The translations under genes and the position numbers were made by a program. The notes under the pieces were generated by a model, which worked only from the letters and a program-made list of their open reading frames with translations, was not told the DNA's origin and did no database searches. Below are positions 8,885 to 16,540 of a stretch of DNA of 64,000 bases, piece after piece (the first letter of the stretch is position 1; each line of letters starts with the position of its first letter). Origin of the DNA: Amphritea balenae (GTDB lineage Bacteria; Pseudomonadota; Gammaproteobacteria; Pseudomonadales; Balneatricaceae); assembly GCF_003858655.1 (NCBI RefSeq), contig NZ_RQXV01000001.1, forward strand, positions 682,001 to 746,000, in the 5' to 3' direction.

Positions 8885-9400
8885 TCAGGCCAACAAGCCT
8901 ATTGATGGTTTGATCTGATTGCACCACTCTACCAGCCTACTGTCCGTCAAATCTCGTTGAGTATCTTCATCCAGTGCCAACCCGATGAATGCCTTACCAT
9001 CTTCAGTCAGCGCTTTCGAATCTTCAAAATCATAGCCATCAATTGACCAGTGCCCGATAACCTGCGCCCCGCGATTAACTATTTTGTCGTGTAACATGCC
9101 CATAGCATCGACAAACCACTCAGAATATCCCAGCTGGTCACCCAGACCGATAAAGGCGACAACTTTGCCGGTAAAATCGATGTCATCGACTTCGTGCCAA
9201 ACCTCATCCCAGTCCTCTTGAACCTCGCCGTAATCCCAGGTAGGAATGGCAAACACCAACTGGTCAAAAGCGTTAATAATATCCAGCCCTACGTCTTTAA
9301 CATCAAACAGTTCTGTGTTCTCTTCACCCAGCATCTGGGCCACTTTGACGGCGATATCTAAAGTATTGCCCGTGGTAGATCCATAAATTAAAGCGACCAT
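8885..9400 (-). CDS. fldB: Flavodoxin, FldB type
   Basis: 171 residues, matching long-chain flavodoxins such as FldB: small FMN-binding electron carriers in the cytoplasm that replace ferredoxin. The phosphate-binding loop is YGSTTGNT at residues 6-13. The FMN isoalloxazine-stacking loops are PTWDYGEVQEDWDE and GLGDQLGYSEWF, the latter typical of FldA/FldB. WSIDGYDFEDSKAL follows in the long-chain insertion. The protein is highly acidic as expected. It lies downstream of a PepSY membrane protein whose promoter carries a Fur-like box, which suits flavodoxin use under iron limitation. Whether the two genes share a transcript is uncertain because a hairpin lies between them. Confidence 0.85.
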   Translation of the reverse strand: MVALIYGSTTGNTLDIAVKVAQMLGEENTELFDVKDVGLDIINAFDQLVFAIPTWDYGEVQEDWDEVWHEVDDIDFTGKVVAFIGLGDQLGYSEWFVDAMGMLHDKIVNRGAQVIGHWSIDGYDFEDSKALTEDGKAFIGLALDEDTQRDLTDSRLVEWCNQIKPSIGLLA

Positions 9401-9501
9401 TTTCTAACCCCAAAACGAACTCAAATAAATATTTTCTGTGGTACCTGCAGGAAAAACATATCTAATATTTTTTACCGTACTTTTCCCATCCACTCATAAA
9501 C

Positions 9502-9537
9502 AGCAGGGCGAGCAGCTTCTAGATTCGCCCCACTGCT
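9502..9537 (-). terminator. Hairpin between the PepSY gene and flavodoxin gene
   Basis: AGCA-GGGCGA (9502-9511) pairs with TCGCCC-TGCT (9525-9537), leaving a small bulge. It lies 20 bp after the PepSY stop on the minus strand, and only three T follow, so termination may be partial. Confidence 0.45.
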
Positions 9538-9558
9538 AGCCCTAGAATCAATTAGGGT

Positions 9559-10125
9559 CTATTTAGCCAGAACAGCGTCTCCATCAAGTCTGGTAATCGA
9601 CTCATTTCTTTTCTTACGTCGGCTGAGATAAGGCAGTAGAGCCATGTAAATTCCGGTTCCCCACAACACCAATAAAATCAGTGATGCCGGCAGGAATAGC
9701 CACAGTTTTGCGTGCTCATGGAACCAGGAACCATCATGAAATTCCTCAATCAGATCAGAACGACGGTAATTAACCGCAAGAATATCTCCGGTCTTATTAT
9801 CGATCTGAATTTCCCAGCGATTTTTCGCCCGCACTTTCACTATGCCTTTCTTAGGCCTTACATCCAGGCGATCAACATTCTTCCAGCCCTTGATCTCCGC
9901 TTCAGGCACTTCGCTGGCAATAGTGAGGATCTGTTCAAAGGTCAGTTCCGGTACCTTACCAACCCCACGCTCCGAAGCAGGCTGAACCCAGGTCACCTGT
10001 TTTTTTACCTGCAGCAGTAGGCCACTGATCAATACAATCAAAACAGGTATCGCAATGATCACCGCACCCCAATAGTGAATTTTTCGGTTAAATCGCTTCC
10101 AGTTTCTCGGGCTTCTTCTGCTCAC
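9559..10125 (-). CDS. PepSY-domain inner-membrane protein
   Basis: 188 residues from a GTG at 10125-10123, which has TTGGAGA 5-10 bases upstream. A more distal TTG at 10191 would put the Fur-like box inside the gene and is rejected. The protein has an N-terminal membrane helix (YWGAVIIAIPVLIVLISGLLL after a basic segment), then a periplasmic PepSY-like region with QIDNKTGDILAVNYRR. FHDGSWFHEHAKLWLFLPASL leads into a second helix, followed by a basic cytoplasmic tail. Such short PepSY-TM proteins often accompany iron-siderophore uptake. Here the site before the gene supports iron control, but no siderophore receptor is nearby. Precise role unknown. Confidence 0.75.
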   Translation of the reverse strand: MSRRSPRNWKRFNRKIHYWGAVIIAIPVLIVLISGLLLQVKKQVTWVQPASERGVGKVPELTFEQILTIASEVPEAEIKGWKNVDRLDVRPKKGIVKVRAKNRWEIQIDNKTGDILAVNYRRSDLIEEFHDGSWFHEHAKLWLFLPASLILLVLWGTGIYMALLPYLSRRKKRNESITRLDGDAVLAK

Positions 10126-10496
10126 TGCGCTCTCCAATAAGATTGATAAAAGATAGTGGCGAAGCTTATTTGTAATGATAATGATTTGCAATTAGATTCT
10201 TATTATAAATCGCATTAGGTGCTGTTTTGCTGACCCAATCCTGCTGCTCAGATCTCTACAGCTCTCACATATAGAAGCCGAAATACCTGCTATGTAACGA
10301 GAATCGGCGAACTCAGGACCTGGATTACCCTGTAATATTTTTGGCTTTTTTGATGATGTGGCGACACCCTGATAACTCAAAGCTTCGGTCATCTAAGGAT
10401 AAATGAGGAGATATAAACGGAGTAAATCGACCAGTGTTTTGAAAAAATACCTGCATCAATCGATACAGGTATTTAATGAGAAATATCGCTTAGCTT
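10126..10496. other. Intergenic region with Fur-like box
   Basis: It holds the promoter side of the PepSY gene, with the Fur-like box at 10176-10190, then about 300 bp without a convincing gene down to the decarboxylase stop. A short minus-strand reading frame at 10192-10392 has no ribosome-binding site and no recognisable content. Confidence 0.5.
10176..10190. promoter_or_regulatory. Candidate Fur-binding site
   Basis: TGATAATGATTTGCA matches the 7-1-7 Fur consensus TGATAATnATTATCA at 12 of 14 positions. It lies about 50 bp upstream of the GTG start of the PepSY gene, a suitable place for iron-dependent repression. Confidence 0.65.
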
Positions 10497-11972
10497 TCAA
10501 CAGCTATTTCCTTCACTATTACAAACTACATCGTATGTTAATAAGTCTTCGTACTTTGCCCTACGACGAATCAAACGACTATCTTGGTTTAAATCCACCA
10601 ATACAGCAGCAGAAGCTTGTCGACCACAGTATTCATTCATCATCTCTAATGCGTAAGCACCAGTATCCAACAATGCAATTACATCCCCTACTTGAGTATT
10701 AACGGGTAATTCGCGCATATTAGGTTGATGTACCAACACCTGTTCCAATACTTCTTGGTGAGCCTCAAATGCTGATTCAGTTTTAAGAAGGGATTTTACC
10801 CGGCCTTCTCCTTCAATGTCGTAATAGGTGTCGCTGCTATCACATAGCGGCCCCACCATGCGACACAATTTGGTATCGGTGTCATCGGAACGGGATGCAT
10901 TCACCATGTGAAAATACCAGCCGTTGTAAATATCAAACAGCACACTGTAGCCCGCATCTAAATAATACACAGGATTCTGATTCCGGCTTTTTTCCGCTTC
11001 AATGCGTGTCAGCATTACCGCAACATCACTGACCATACTTCGCCCCGGCTCAACAATAATTTCAATATCGCAACCTAATGCATTCGTAATAGGTTTAATT
11101 AAAATTTCAGATAGAACATTGAAATCAATACAAGTACGGTAATTCTGTTTGTAATGCTCCGCTACCGTATCCAGGTTTTCCTGATGACTTGTATAATTTT
11201 TAGGGTAGCCGCCCCCCAAATTAATATGCTCCAACCGATAAGGTAATAATTCACGGACCTCTTTAGCGTAATCAATTAAAAAGTTGGCTTCAGCCTGATA
11301 TGCACTGATATCATTGACCTGGGTTCCTATGTGGGCATGTATACCGGTCATCTTTAAATAATCGGGATGACTATTAATCAGCTCAATGGCAAACACCTGC
11401 TCTTCACGAGTCATACCAAATTTTGATTCAGACGTCCCAGTTTCCCACCCAGCGGAAGCCCCACCTTTGATTTCCGGAATAATGCGCAAAGTAACATTGG
11501 CTCTCTTATTTAATGATAACGCCACCTTCAGAATACGCTGAAGCTCTGAAAGAGAATCAACATTAATTGCTCTAATTCCTGCTTCTATAACTTCATGCAG
11601 CTCGCCGTACTGTTTGGCTACACCATTAAAAACCATATCCTCTGGCCGATAGCCTGCGGTACAGGCTTTGAAAAACTCACCACCTGAATTCACTTCAATA
11701 GACAAACCTGCATCTTTGAACACCTTCAAAACGGCAATATTGGCACAAGCTTTACTGGCAAAACAAACTCGGGTTTTTTCATGAACTCGACGAAAATTAC
11801 TGAGAATATCATGTGCATTTTGTCGTAGTTTATTTTCTGAATAGACATATAAGGGAGAGCCATACTGCTCAATTAAATCAATGGCTTTAACTCCATCAAT
11901 TGTTAATTGATTTTCCTCACTGCTTAAATGATTCGGTCTATTCCAGGGGTGTAAAGCAACGGCTTGGTTCAT
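10497..11972 (-). CDS. Fold-type III PLP decarboxylase (diaminopimelate / D-ornithine-lysine decarboxylase-like)
   Basis: 491 residues, longer than biosynthetic LysA (about 420). It has the alanine-racemase-like barrel and beta-sandwich of fold-type III decarboxylases. Visible are the PLP lysine in CFASKAC (K74), HAHIGTQ (213-219), the glycine loop NLGGGYP (251-257), EPGRS (308-312) and the substrate-carboxylate Cys motif GPLCDSSD (374-381), where DAPDC has CESGD. It is the last gene of an operon with a polar amino acid ABC importer, so it probably decarboxylates the imported substrate. Candidates are ornithine, lysine, arginine or their D-forms, as for DokD-type enzymes. A biosynthetic LysA role seems unlikely because no dap genes adjoin. 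Confidence 0.75.
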   Translation of the reverse strand: MNQAVALHPWNRPNHLSSEENQLTIDGVKAIDLIEQYGSPLYVYSENKLRQNAHDILSNFRRVHEKTRVCFASKACANIAVLKVFKDAGLSIEVNSGGEFFKACTAGYRPEDMVFNGVAKQYGELHEVIEAGIRAINVDSLSELQRILKVALSLNKRANVTLRIIPEIKGGASAGWETGTSESKFGMTREEQVFAIELINSHPDYLKMTGIHAHIGTQVNDISAYQAEANFLIDYAKEVRELLPYRLEHINLGGGYPKNYTSHQENLDTVAEHYKQNYRTCIDFNVLSEILIKPITNALGCDIEIIVEPGRSMVSDVAVMLTRIEAEKSRNQNPVYYLDAGYSVLFDIYNGWYFHMVNASRSDDTDTKLCRMVGPLCDSSDTYYDIEGEGRVKSLLKTESAFEAHQEVLEQVLVHQPNMRELPVNTQVGDVIALLDTGAYALEMMNEYCGRQASAAVLVDLNQDSRLIRRRAKYEDLLTYDVVCNSEGNSC

Positions 11973-12015
11973 AATTTATTTCTCGTTTTCGTGGTGATGA
12001 AAATAGCTGTATAAA

Positions 12016-12798
12016 TCAATATTGCGATGACAAGAATCGCTGCAGATGCTCAGATCGAGGATTGTTAAACAGTTGCTCGGGGGAGCCCTGTTCTTCGATT
12101 CGGCCCTGGTGCAGGTAGACCACCTGGGAAGACACATCGCGGGCAAAGCGCATTTCATGAGTCACCATTATCATGGTCCGCCCTTCTTCAGCGAGTTCAC
12201 GAATTACCAGCAACACTTCATTGACCAGTTCAGGGTCCAGTGCCGAAGTAGGCTCATCAAACAGCATGACATCCGGATCCATAGCTAACGCCCGGGCAAT
12301 AGCGACACGTTGTTTCTGGCCACCGGAAAGGTTATCAGGATACATATGACACTTTTCCAACATCCCTACACGATCGAGCAATGCCCTGGCCTGAACTTCA
12401 ACTTCATCCCTATTACGTTTGAGTACACTGCAAGGGCCTAGCATGACGTTTTCAAGAACACTCATGTGAGACCACAGATTAAATGACTGAAACACCATCC
12501 CTAAACATGAGCGAATGCGTTCAATCTGCTGTTGGACGTGTTTTGAACGTCCTCCCCGAGAATTCTGGGAGAGATCAAGCTTCTCTCCATGTACCCGGAT
12601 TTTTCCTGCATCAGGAAATTCAAGCAGGTTCATGCAGCGTAAAAAGGTACTTTTTCCAGAACCACTGGAACCAATAATACTAATGACATCGTGCTTCTGG
12701 GCCGTCAGTGAAACTCCTTTCAGAACCTCTATTCCACCAAAAGATTTATGCAGGTCTTCTGCGTACAGTGCTGCTTCGGAAATACTTTTAGTTGACAT
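12016..12798 (-). CDS. Polar amino acid ABC transporter ATP-binding protein (HisP/ArtP/AotP type)
   Basis: 260 residues from the ATG at 12798, which has GGAGG about 8 bases upstream; a TTG at 12831 is less likely. It powers amino acid import from the cytoplasmic face. Walker A is GSSGSGKST (43-51), followed by a Q-loop (GMVFQSFNLW), the ABC signature LSGGQKQRVAIARAL, Walker B VMLFDEPTSALDPE and the switch histidine VTHEM. The insertion after Walker A with LSQNSRGGRSKHVQQQ is typical of the HisP/OccP/AotP group for basic amino acids. The start overlaps the preceding permease gene by 11 bp, indicating translational coupling. The decarboxylase follows 43 bp downstream. Confidence 0.9.
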   Translation of the reverse strand: MSTKSISEAALYAEDLHKSFGGIEVLKGVSLTAQKHDVISIIGSSGSGKSTFLRCMNLLEFPDAGKIRVHGEKLDLSQNSRGGRSKHVQQQIERIRSCLGMVFQSFNLWSHMSVLENVMLGPCSVLKRNRDEVEVQARALLDRVGMLEKCHMYPDNLSGGQKQRVAIARALAMDPDVMLFDEPTSALDPELVNEVLLVIRELAEEGRTMIMVTHEMRFARDVSSQVVYLHQGRIEEQGSPEQLFNNPRSEHLQRFLSSQY

Positions 12799-13537
12799 TA
12801 GATGCCTCCATCTTGGTGCTCGTTGCTTCAACTGGCGTTATACGTTTGATATCTCTCTGATAGAACATATGGCGGGTCAGACGTCTCTCGAGTAATCGCC
12901 ACACCAGGACGAAAACAGTGGTGATCACCAAATAAATAAGTGCCGCCCATAAATACACTGATATATCAAAGGTCTGAGAAAACACCCGGCGGGTATGTCC
13001 CATCACATCCAACAGGGTGATAACACTGGCAATTGCCCCGCCCTTCAGCATCAGGATGATTTCATTGCCCAGCGCCGGGAATGCAATTCGATAAGTATGT
13101 GGCAGAATAATTTTCTGATATAGCAATCGACGTGGCATACCAAGCGCAACCCCTGCTTCAACCTCTCCATAAGGCACAGCTTGCAAACCACCGCGAAGAA
13201 TTTCGAGCTGGTAGGCCGTTGAATTCAATGCGAAGGTGAGCAGCGCACAGTAATACGGATCCCGAAAGAACCACCAGAGCCCTAGCTCAGTCAGTTCCGG
13301 GCGAAACTGGCCTGAGCCGTAATAGACCAGAAAGAGCTGCGCCAACAACGGCGTGCCGCGAAAAAAGGAGACATACAGTCGTATAGGCCATTGCCACAGA
13401 ATATTTTTGCTTCGGCGTAAAATCGCCAGTGGCAACGACAGCAGCCCCGCGATAGAAACCGAAATAAACGTCAGCTGCAGGGTCATGACTGCACCATCCA
13501 GTAACTTTGGTCCGTAGTTAATAAGTAGTTCAAACAT
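12788..13537 (-). CDS. Polar amino acid ABC transporter permease (HisM-like)
   Basis: 249 residues, an inner-membrane permease of the His/Glu/Gln/Arg family with about five hydrophobic helices. The TM-start region LLDGAVMTLQLTFISVSIAG is characteristic. The cytoplasmic EAA loop for ATPase contact is visible as EVEAGVALGMPRRLLYQKIILP. FFRGTPLLAQLFLVYYG is the conserved segment before the middle helices. It forms a heterodimer with the neighbouring permease encoded 19 bp upstream and overlaps the ATPase gene. HisM versus HisQ naming is by position and resemblance only. Confidence 0.88.
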   Translation of the reverse strand: MFELLINYGPKLLDGAVMTLQLTFISVSIAGLLSLPLAILRRSKNILWQWPIRLYVSFFRGTPLLAQLFLVYYGSGQFRPELTELGLWWFFRDPYYCALLTFALNSTAYQLEILRGGLQAVPYGEVEAGVALGMPRRLLYQKIILPHTYRIAFPALGNEIILMLKGGAIASVITLLDVMGHTRRVFSQTFDISVYLWAALIYLVITTVFVLVWRLLERRLTRHMFYQRDIKRITPVEATSTKMEASNVN

Positions 13538-13556
13538 TAAATCTTACCCTCGACAG

Positions 13557-14270
13557 CTATGACGCCCGAATTCCGCGGTTGGCTCGTTTTTCCATTTTTG
13601 CGATACACCACTCGAAGAAAATGCAGATCACCCAGTAGATAAGACAAACAGTAAGGAAGAACAGGAACGGTTTTTTGGTTGCACCAACGGCTACGCTTGC
13701 GATTCGCATCAAGTCACTCAATGCAATTACCGAAACCAGTGCAGTGTCTTTAAGCAGATTAATCCACAGGTTGCCCAACCCCGGTAAAGCCAGGCGAAGC
13801 ATTTGTGGAAACTCAATAAGGCGAAAGATTTGTAAGCGATTCATGCCAATAGCCTGAGCCGCTTCTTGCTGTCCCTTATCCAGCGCTTGCCACGCACCGC
13901 GCAGCACTTCACCTGAATAGCCGCCGAATACAAGCCCCAGCGCCACAGCACCCGCAACAAAAGGACTCAGCTCAAAAAAACCGGCCTCAGGATTGAACCA
14001 CTTCAGCGTTTTACTAATTAGCAGCCCGACGCCGTGATAAATAATAAACAGCGTCAGTAGCTCAGGCAGCCCACGAATCGTCGTCGTAAAAAAGAACGCG
14101 ATGATACGGGGAACAGGCCTTTCGGATACGGATGCAGCAGCGACTGCAAAGCCCAGAGCTAACCCAATGGGCAACGAAACCAGGGCCAATGACAGGGTTA
14201 TGCCCAAGCCGCTAGCCAGCTCATCTCCCCAGCCGCTATCACCGAAACTCAGATATTCGAACCACTCCAT
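13557..14270 (-). CDS. Polar amino acid ABC transporter permease (HisQ-like)
   Basis: 237 residues with the same architecture as the downstream permease. ELASGLGITLSLALVSLPIGLALG forms the first helix. TTTIRGLPELLTLFIIYHGVG and the EAA loop QQEAAQAIGMNRLQIFRLIEFP are the family signatures. It begins 54 bp after the binding-protein gene and precedes the second permease by 19 bp, so it is the second gene of a five-gene minus-strand operon. The C-terminus is short and basic. The substrate is set by the binding protein rather than by this subunit. Confidence 0.88.
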   Translation of the reverse strand: MEWFEYLSFGDSGWGDELASGLGITLSLALVSLPIGLALGFAVAAASVSERPVPRIIAFFFTTTIRGLPELLTLFIIYHGVGLLISKTLKWFNPEAGFFELSPFVAGAVALGLVFGGYSGEVLRGAWQALDKGQQEAAQAIGMNRLQIFRLIEFPQMLRLALPGLGNLWINLLKDTALVSVIALSDLMRIASVAVGATKKPFLFFLTVCLIYWVICIFFEWCIAKMEKRANRGIRAS

Positions 14271-14324
14271 ACTGCATCCTCCGAACTAAAGCACAATAAT
14301 CTTGTACAACCGTATACGGATGCG

Positions 14325-15113
14325 TTATTTCAAGGTGAGTATATTGACCGAGAAAAATTTATCGTTGATGGCCTTATAGGTGCCATCGGCTACGATTTCA
14401 GCCAGTGCCGTATTTAACTTCTGACGCAGTTTGTCATCCTCCTGTCGCAGGGCCATGCCAACACCATCGCCGACATACTTGGGCTCTGTAATGGGTGTTC
14501 CAGCGAGCTTACAGCAACTACCGTCATCAGATTTTTTAGTCCAATCAAGCATCGGAATCATATCGCCAACTTGCGCATCCAGACGACCGGAAACCAAATC
14601 AAGATTGACGGCATCCTGGGTTGGATATAAACGAACATCTGAATCAGGGTATAAAGCAGAAAGGTATTCTCCCTGTGTGGTCGATCCCTGTGCACCAATG
14701 GTCTTTCCGGCCAATGCTTTTGGTGAAAACTCAGTCAGTGCAGAATCTTTTGGGACCACAAAGGTCATTGCAGATTTTTGGTATGGGTTGGTAAAGTCGA
14801 CTTTTTCTTTACGCTTCTCTGTAATGAACATGGAGGCAATAATGACATCGTACTTGCCTGCCAGTAATCCAGGAATAATTCCATCCCAATCCTGCGCCAC
14901 GAAAGTGCATTTAGCCTCAATCTTTTCACAGAGAGCCCGACCAACCTCAATATCAAAACCAGCTAACTTTCCATCAGCCGTGAAATAGTTAAATGGAGGA
15001 TAGGCGCCTTCAGTTCCGATACGCAGGTTGGTCGTCTCTGCCGCAACCGTTTGGGTTAGAGGAACTGCAGCGAGGAATACGGATAGTGCCAACGAACATA
15101 GGTTCTTATTCAT
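14325..15113 (-). CDS. Periplasmic amino acid-binding protein (lysine/arginine/ornithine type)
   Basis: 262 residues from the ATG at 15113 (MNKNLCSLALS), with AAGGGA upstream; an extended start would add 28 residues before the signal peptide. The leader is cleaved near VAAE. The family-3 solute-binding fold shows LRIGTEGAYPPFNYFTADGKLAGFDIE..GRALCEKI and a lobe hinge at DVIIASMFITEKRKEKVDFTNPY. The Asp and Arg in these segments bind the amino and carboxyl groups of the ligand in HisJ/LAO proteins. Two cysteine pairs (near residue 70 and SCCK) suggest disulfides. It is the first gene of the importer-decarboxylase operon and lies divergent from a LysR gene. Confidence 0.88.
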   Translation of the reverse strand: MNKNLCSLALSVFLAAVPLTQTVAAETTNLRIGTEGAYPPFNYFTADGKLAGFDIEVGRALCEKIEAKCTFVAQDWDGIIPGLLAGKYDVIIASMFITEKRKEKVDFTNPYQKSAMTFVVPKDSALTEFSPKALAGKTIGAQGSTTQGEYLSALYPDSDVRLYPTQDAVNLDLVSGRLDAQVGDMIPMLDWTKKSDDGSCCKLAGTPITEPKYVGDGVGMALRQEDDKLRQKLNTALAEIVADGTYKAINDKFFSVNILTLK

Positions 15114-15223
15114 TTTATTTTCCCTTGGAGTATAACTCCGCTCATAAATGGCAATCCTGACCGCCTCGCGCTTGAGTTGCAGGCAGTACAGGAACAACAG
15201 GGACAGTGTCTAAAATACAATTA

Positions 15224-15236
15224 CATTTGGCAAATG
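15224..15236. promoter_or_regulatory. Palindrome between divergent importer operon and LysR gene
   Basis: CATTTGGCAAATG is a perfect 6-1-6 inverted repeat in the 192-bp divergent region between the binding-protein start (15113) and the LysR start (15306). It is a good candidate operator for that regulator. Confidence 0.5.
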
Positions 15237-15305
15237 CATTATTATTATGCTATCCATAGGCTGGAGCTATGTATCAATTAGAGTTCTTTGGATAGGAAAG
15301 TAGAA

Positions 15306-16256
15306 ATGTTATCGCCACGTGAACGTTTGTTACGCAATCTGGATTGGAACCTGCTGTACACCTTTCTCACCATCGTTGATGAAAGCAGTATCACTGGGGC
15401 AGCGCGTAAACTTTCGCTCAGCCAACCGAGCGTCAGCAATGCTCTGAAAAGGTTGGAGGATCATCTTGGGATGCGCCTTATCCTGAGGAAAAAAGGGATG
15501 TTTTCACTAACGTATCAAGGCCTGCGTGTGTACGAATATGCCACGTCGGCCGGCAATATTATTTCCCATATGGCAGAACAATTCGCAGAGGATGAAGGCT
15601 CAGTTCAAGGCGAGATAAGCATACAGATCGCCAGCCATATCTACAGTCCTTCCTTTGATCAAACGCTGGCCCAATACCATGCTCTTTATCCCAAAGTTCT
15701 GATAACTATTAACACGCAACCAAGTGCTGATATTGTTAGCGCGGTAGCTAAAGGTAAGTTACATATTGGATTAAGTAACAAAAAAACAGCTCAAACAGGA
15801 CTTCGTTTTGATCTGCTTGGATATGAACAGATGGCGTTCTATTGTAGCCGCGGTCATTCGTTATTTGGTAAACAGAATCTGAAACTGGATGACCTGAGTG
15901 GGTTATCTTATGTTTCATTCGAGAGTGATCAGCCAGGTGAAGGGCTAAACGAGGTTGCCAAGCTTCGTGCCGAACAACAGTGTTGGGGAAAGCTGGTAGC
16001 GGTTTCTTCCAATGAGGAAGAAGTACGTCGTTTAATCCTTGCCGGCGTGGGATTCGGTGCGCTCACGGTTGAGGGTGCCAGACCATTCGTAGAAATGGGA
16101 ATACTATATCAATTACCCCCCTATGATGATTTACCGGTAAATGACGTGTATCTGGTGACTCCAGAAAACATTCCTCTGACAGAGGTTGAGAAGTTGTTTG
16201 TAGCCATGCTTAGAAAAAACGTAGAAAAGTCTGTGCGGGAAATATACTTCAAATAA
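15306..16256 (+). CDS. LysR-type regulator divergent from the amino acid importer
   Basis: 316 residues from the ATG at 15306, which has GGAAAG upstream; a TTG 18 bases earlier is less likely. The N-terminal winged helix-turn-helix is seen as LDWNLLYTFLTIVDESSITGAARKL and SQPSVSNALKRLEDHLG. The rest is the two-lobe effector domain. The opening LRNLDWNLL resembles LysR members that use a longer leader. Its position back-to-back with the importer-decarboxylase operon makes it the probable regulator of that operon, with the transported amino acid or a product as ligand (inference). Confidence 0.85.
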   Translation: MLSPRERLLRNLDWNLLYTFLTIVDESSITGAARKLSLSQPSVSNALKRLEDHLGMRLILRKKGMFSLTYQGLRVYEYATSAGNIISHMAEQFAEDEGSVQGEISIQIASHIYSPSFDQTLAQYHALYPKVLITINTQPSADIVSAVAKGKLHIGLSNKKTAQTGLRFDLLGYEQMAFYCSRGHSLFGKQNLKLDDLSGLSYVSFESDQPGEGLNEVAKLRAEQQCWGKLVAVSSNEEEVRRLILAGVGFGALTVEGARPFVEMGILYQLPPYDDLPVNDVYLVTPENIPLTEVEKLFVAMLRKNVEKSVREIYFK

Positions 16257-16540
16257 TGTGTAGGTCCCCTCAGCTGAACCGAATATTCGATTTGGTAGCA
16301 ATATTATAATTATCACAGTTAGGAAAAAAGTCCGCAGTGTGGCGCTTGCAGACGTTTACAACAATACAAAGCATGTCCGCTTTCGGTATATTGATGGATG
16401 CAGAAGTGACCTAATAATTCGAATATAAATATCGCCTTCAGCGCATTTCAAACATGAAGTAGATGCTGAAGCGACACCTTCTATAAAAGTGCCGCTTAGA
16501 CAAGAGTATTCTATGACAGAGCTTTAGCTACCTGAGGTAC

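Noticed and set aside
10192-10392. Minus-strand 66-residue reading frame upstream of the PepSY gene
   Set aside because: No ribosome-binding site, no recognisable domain, and it runs up to the Fur-like box region.
10403-10702. Plus-strand 99-residue reading frame
   Set aside because: Two thirds overlap the decarboxylase in antisense; the composition is not protein-like.
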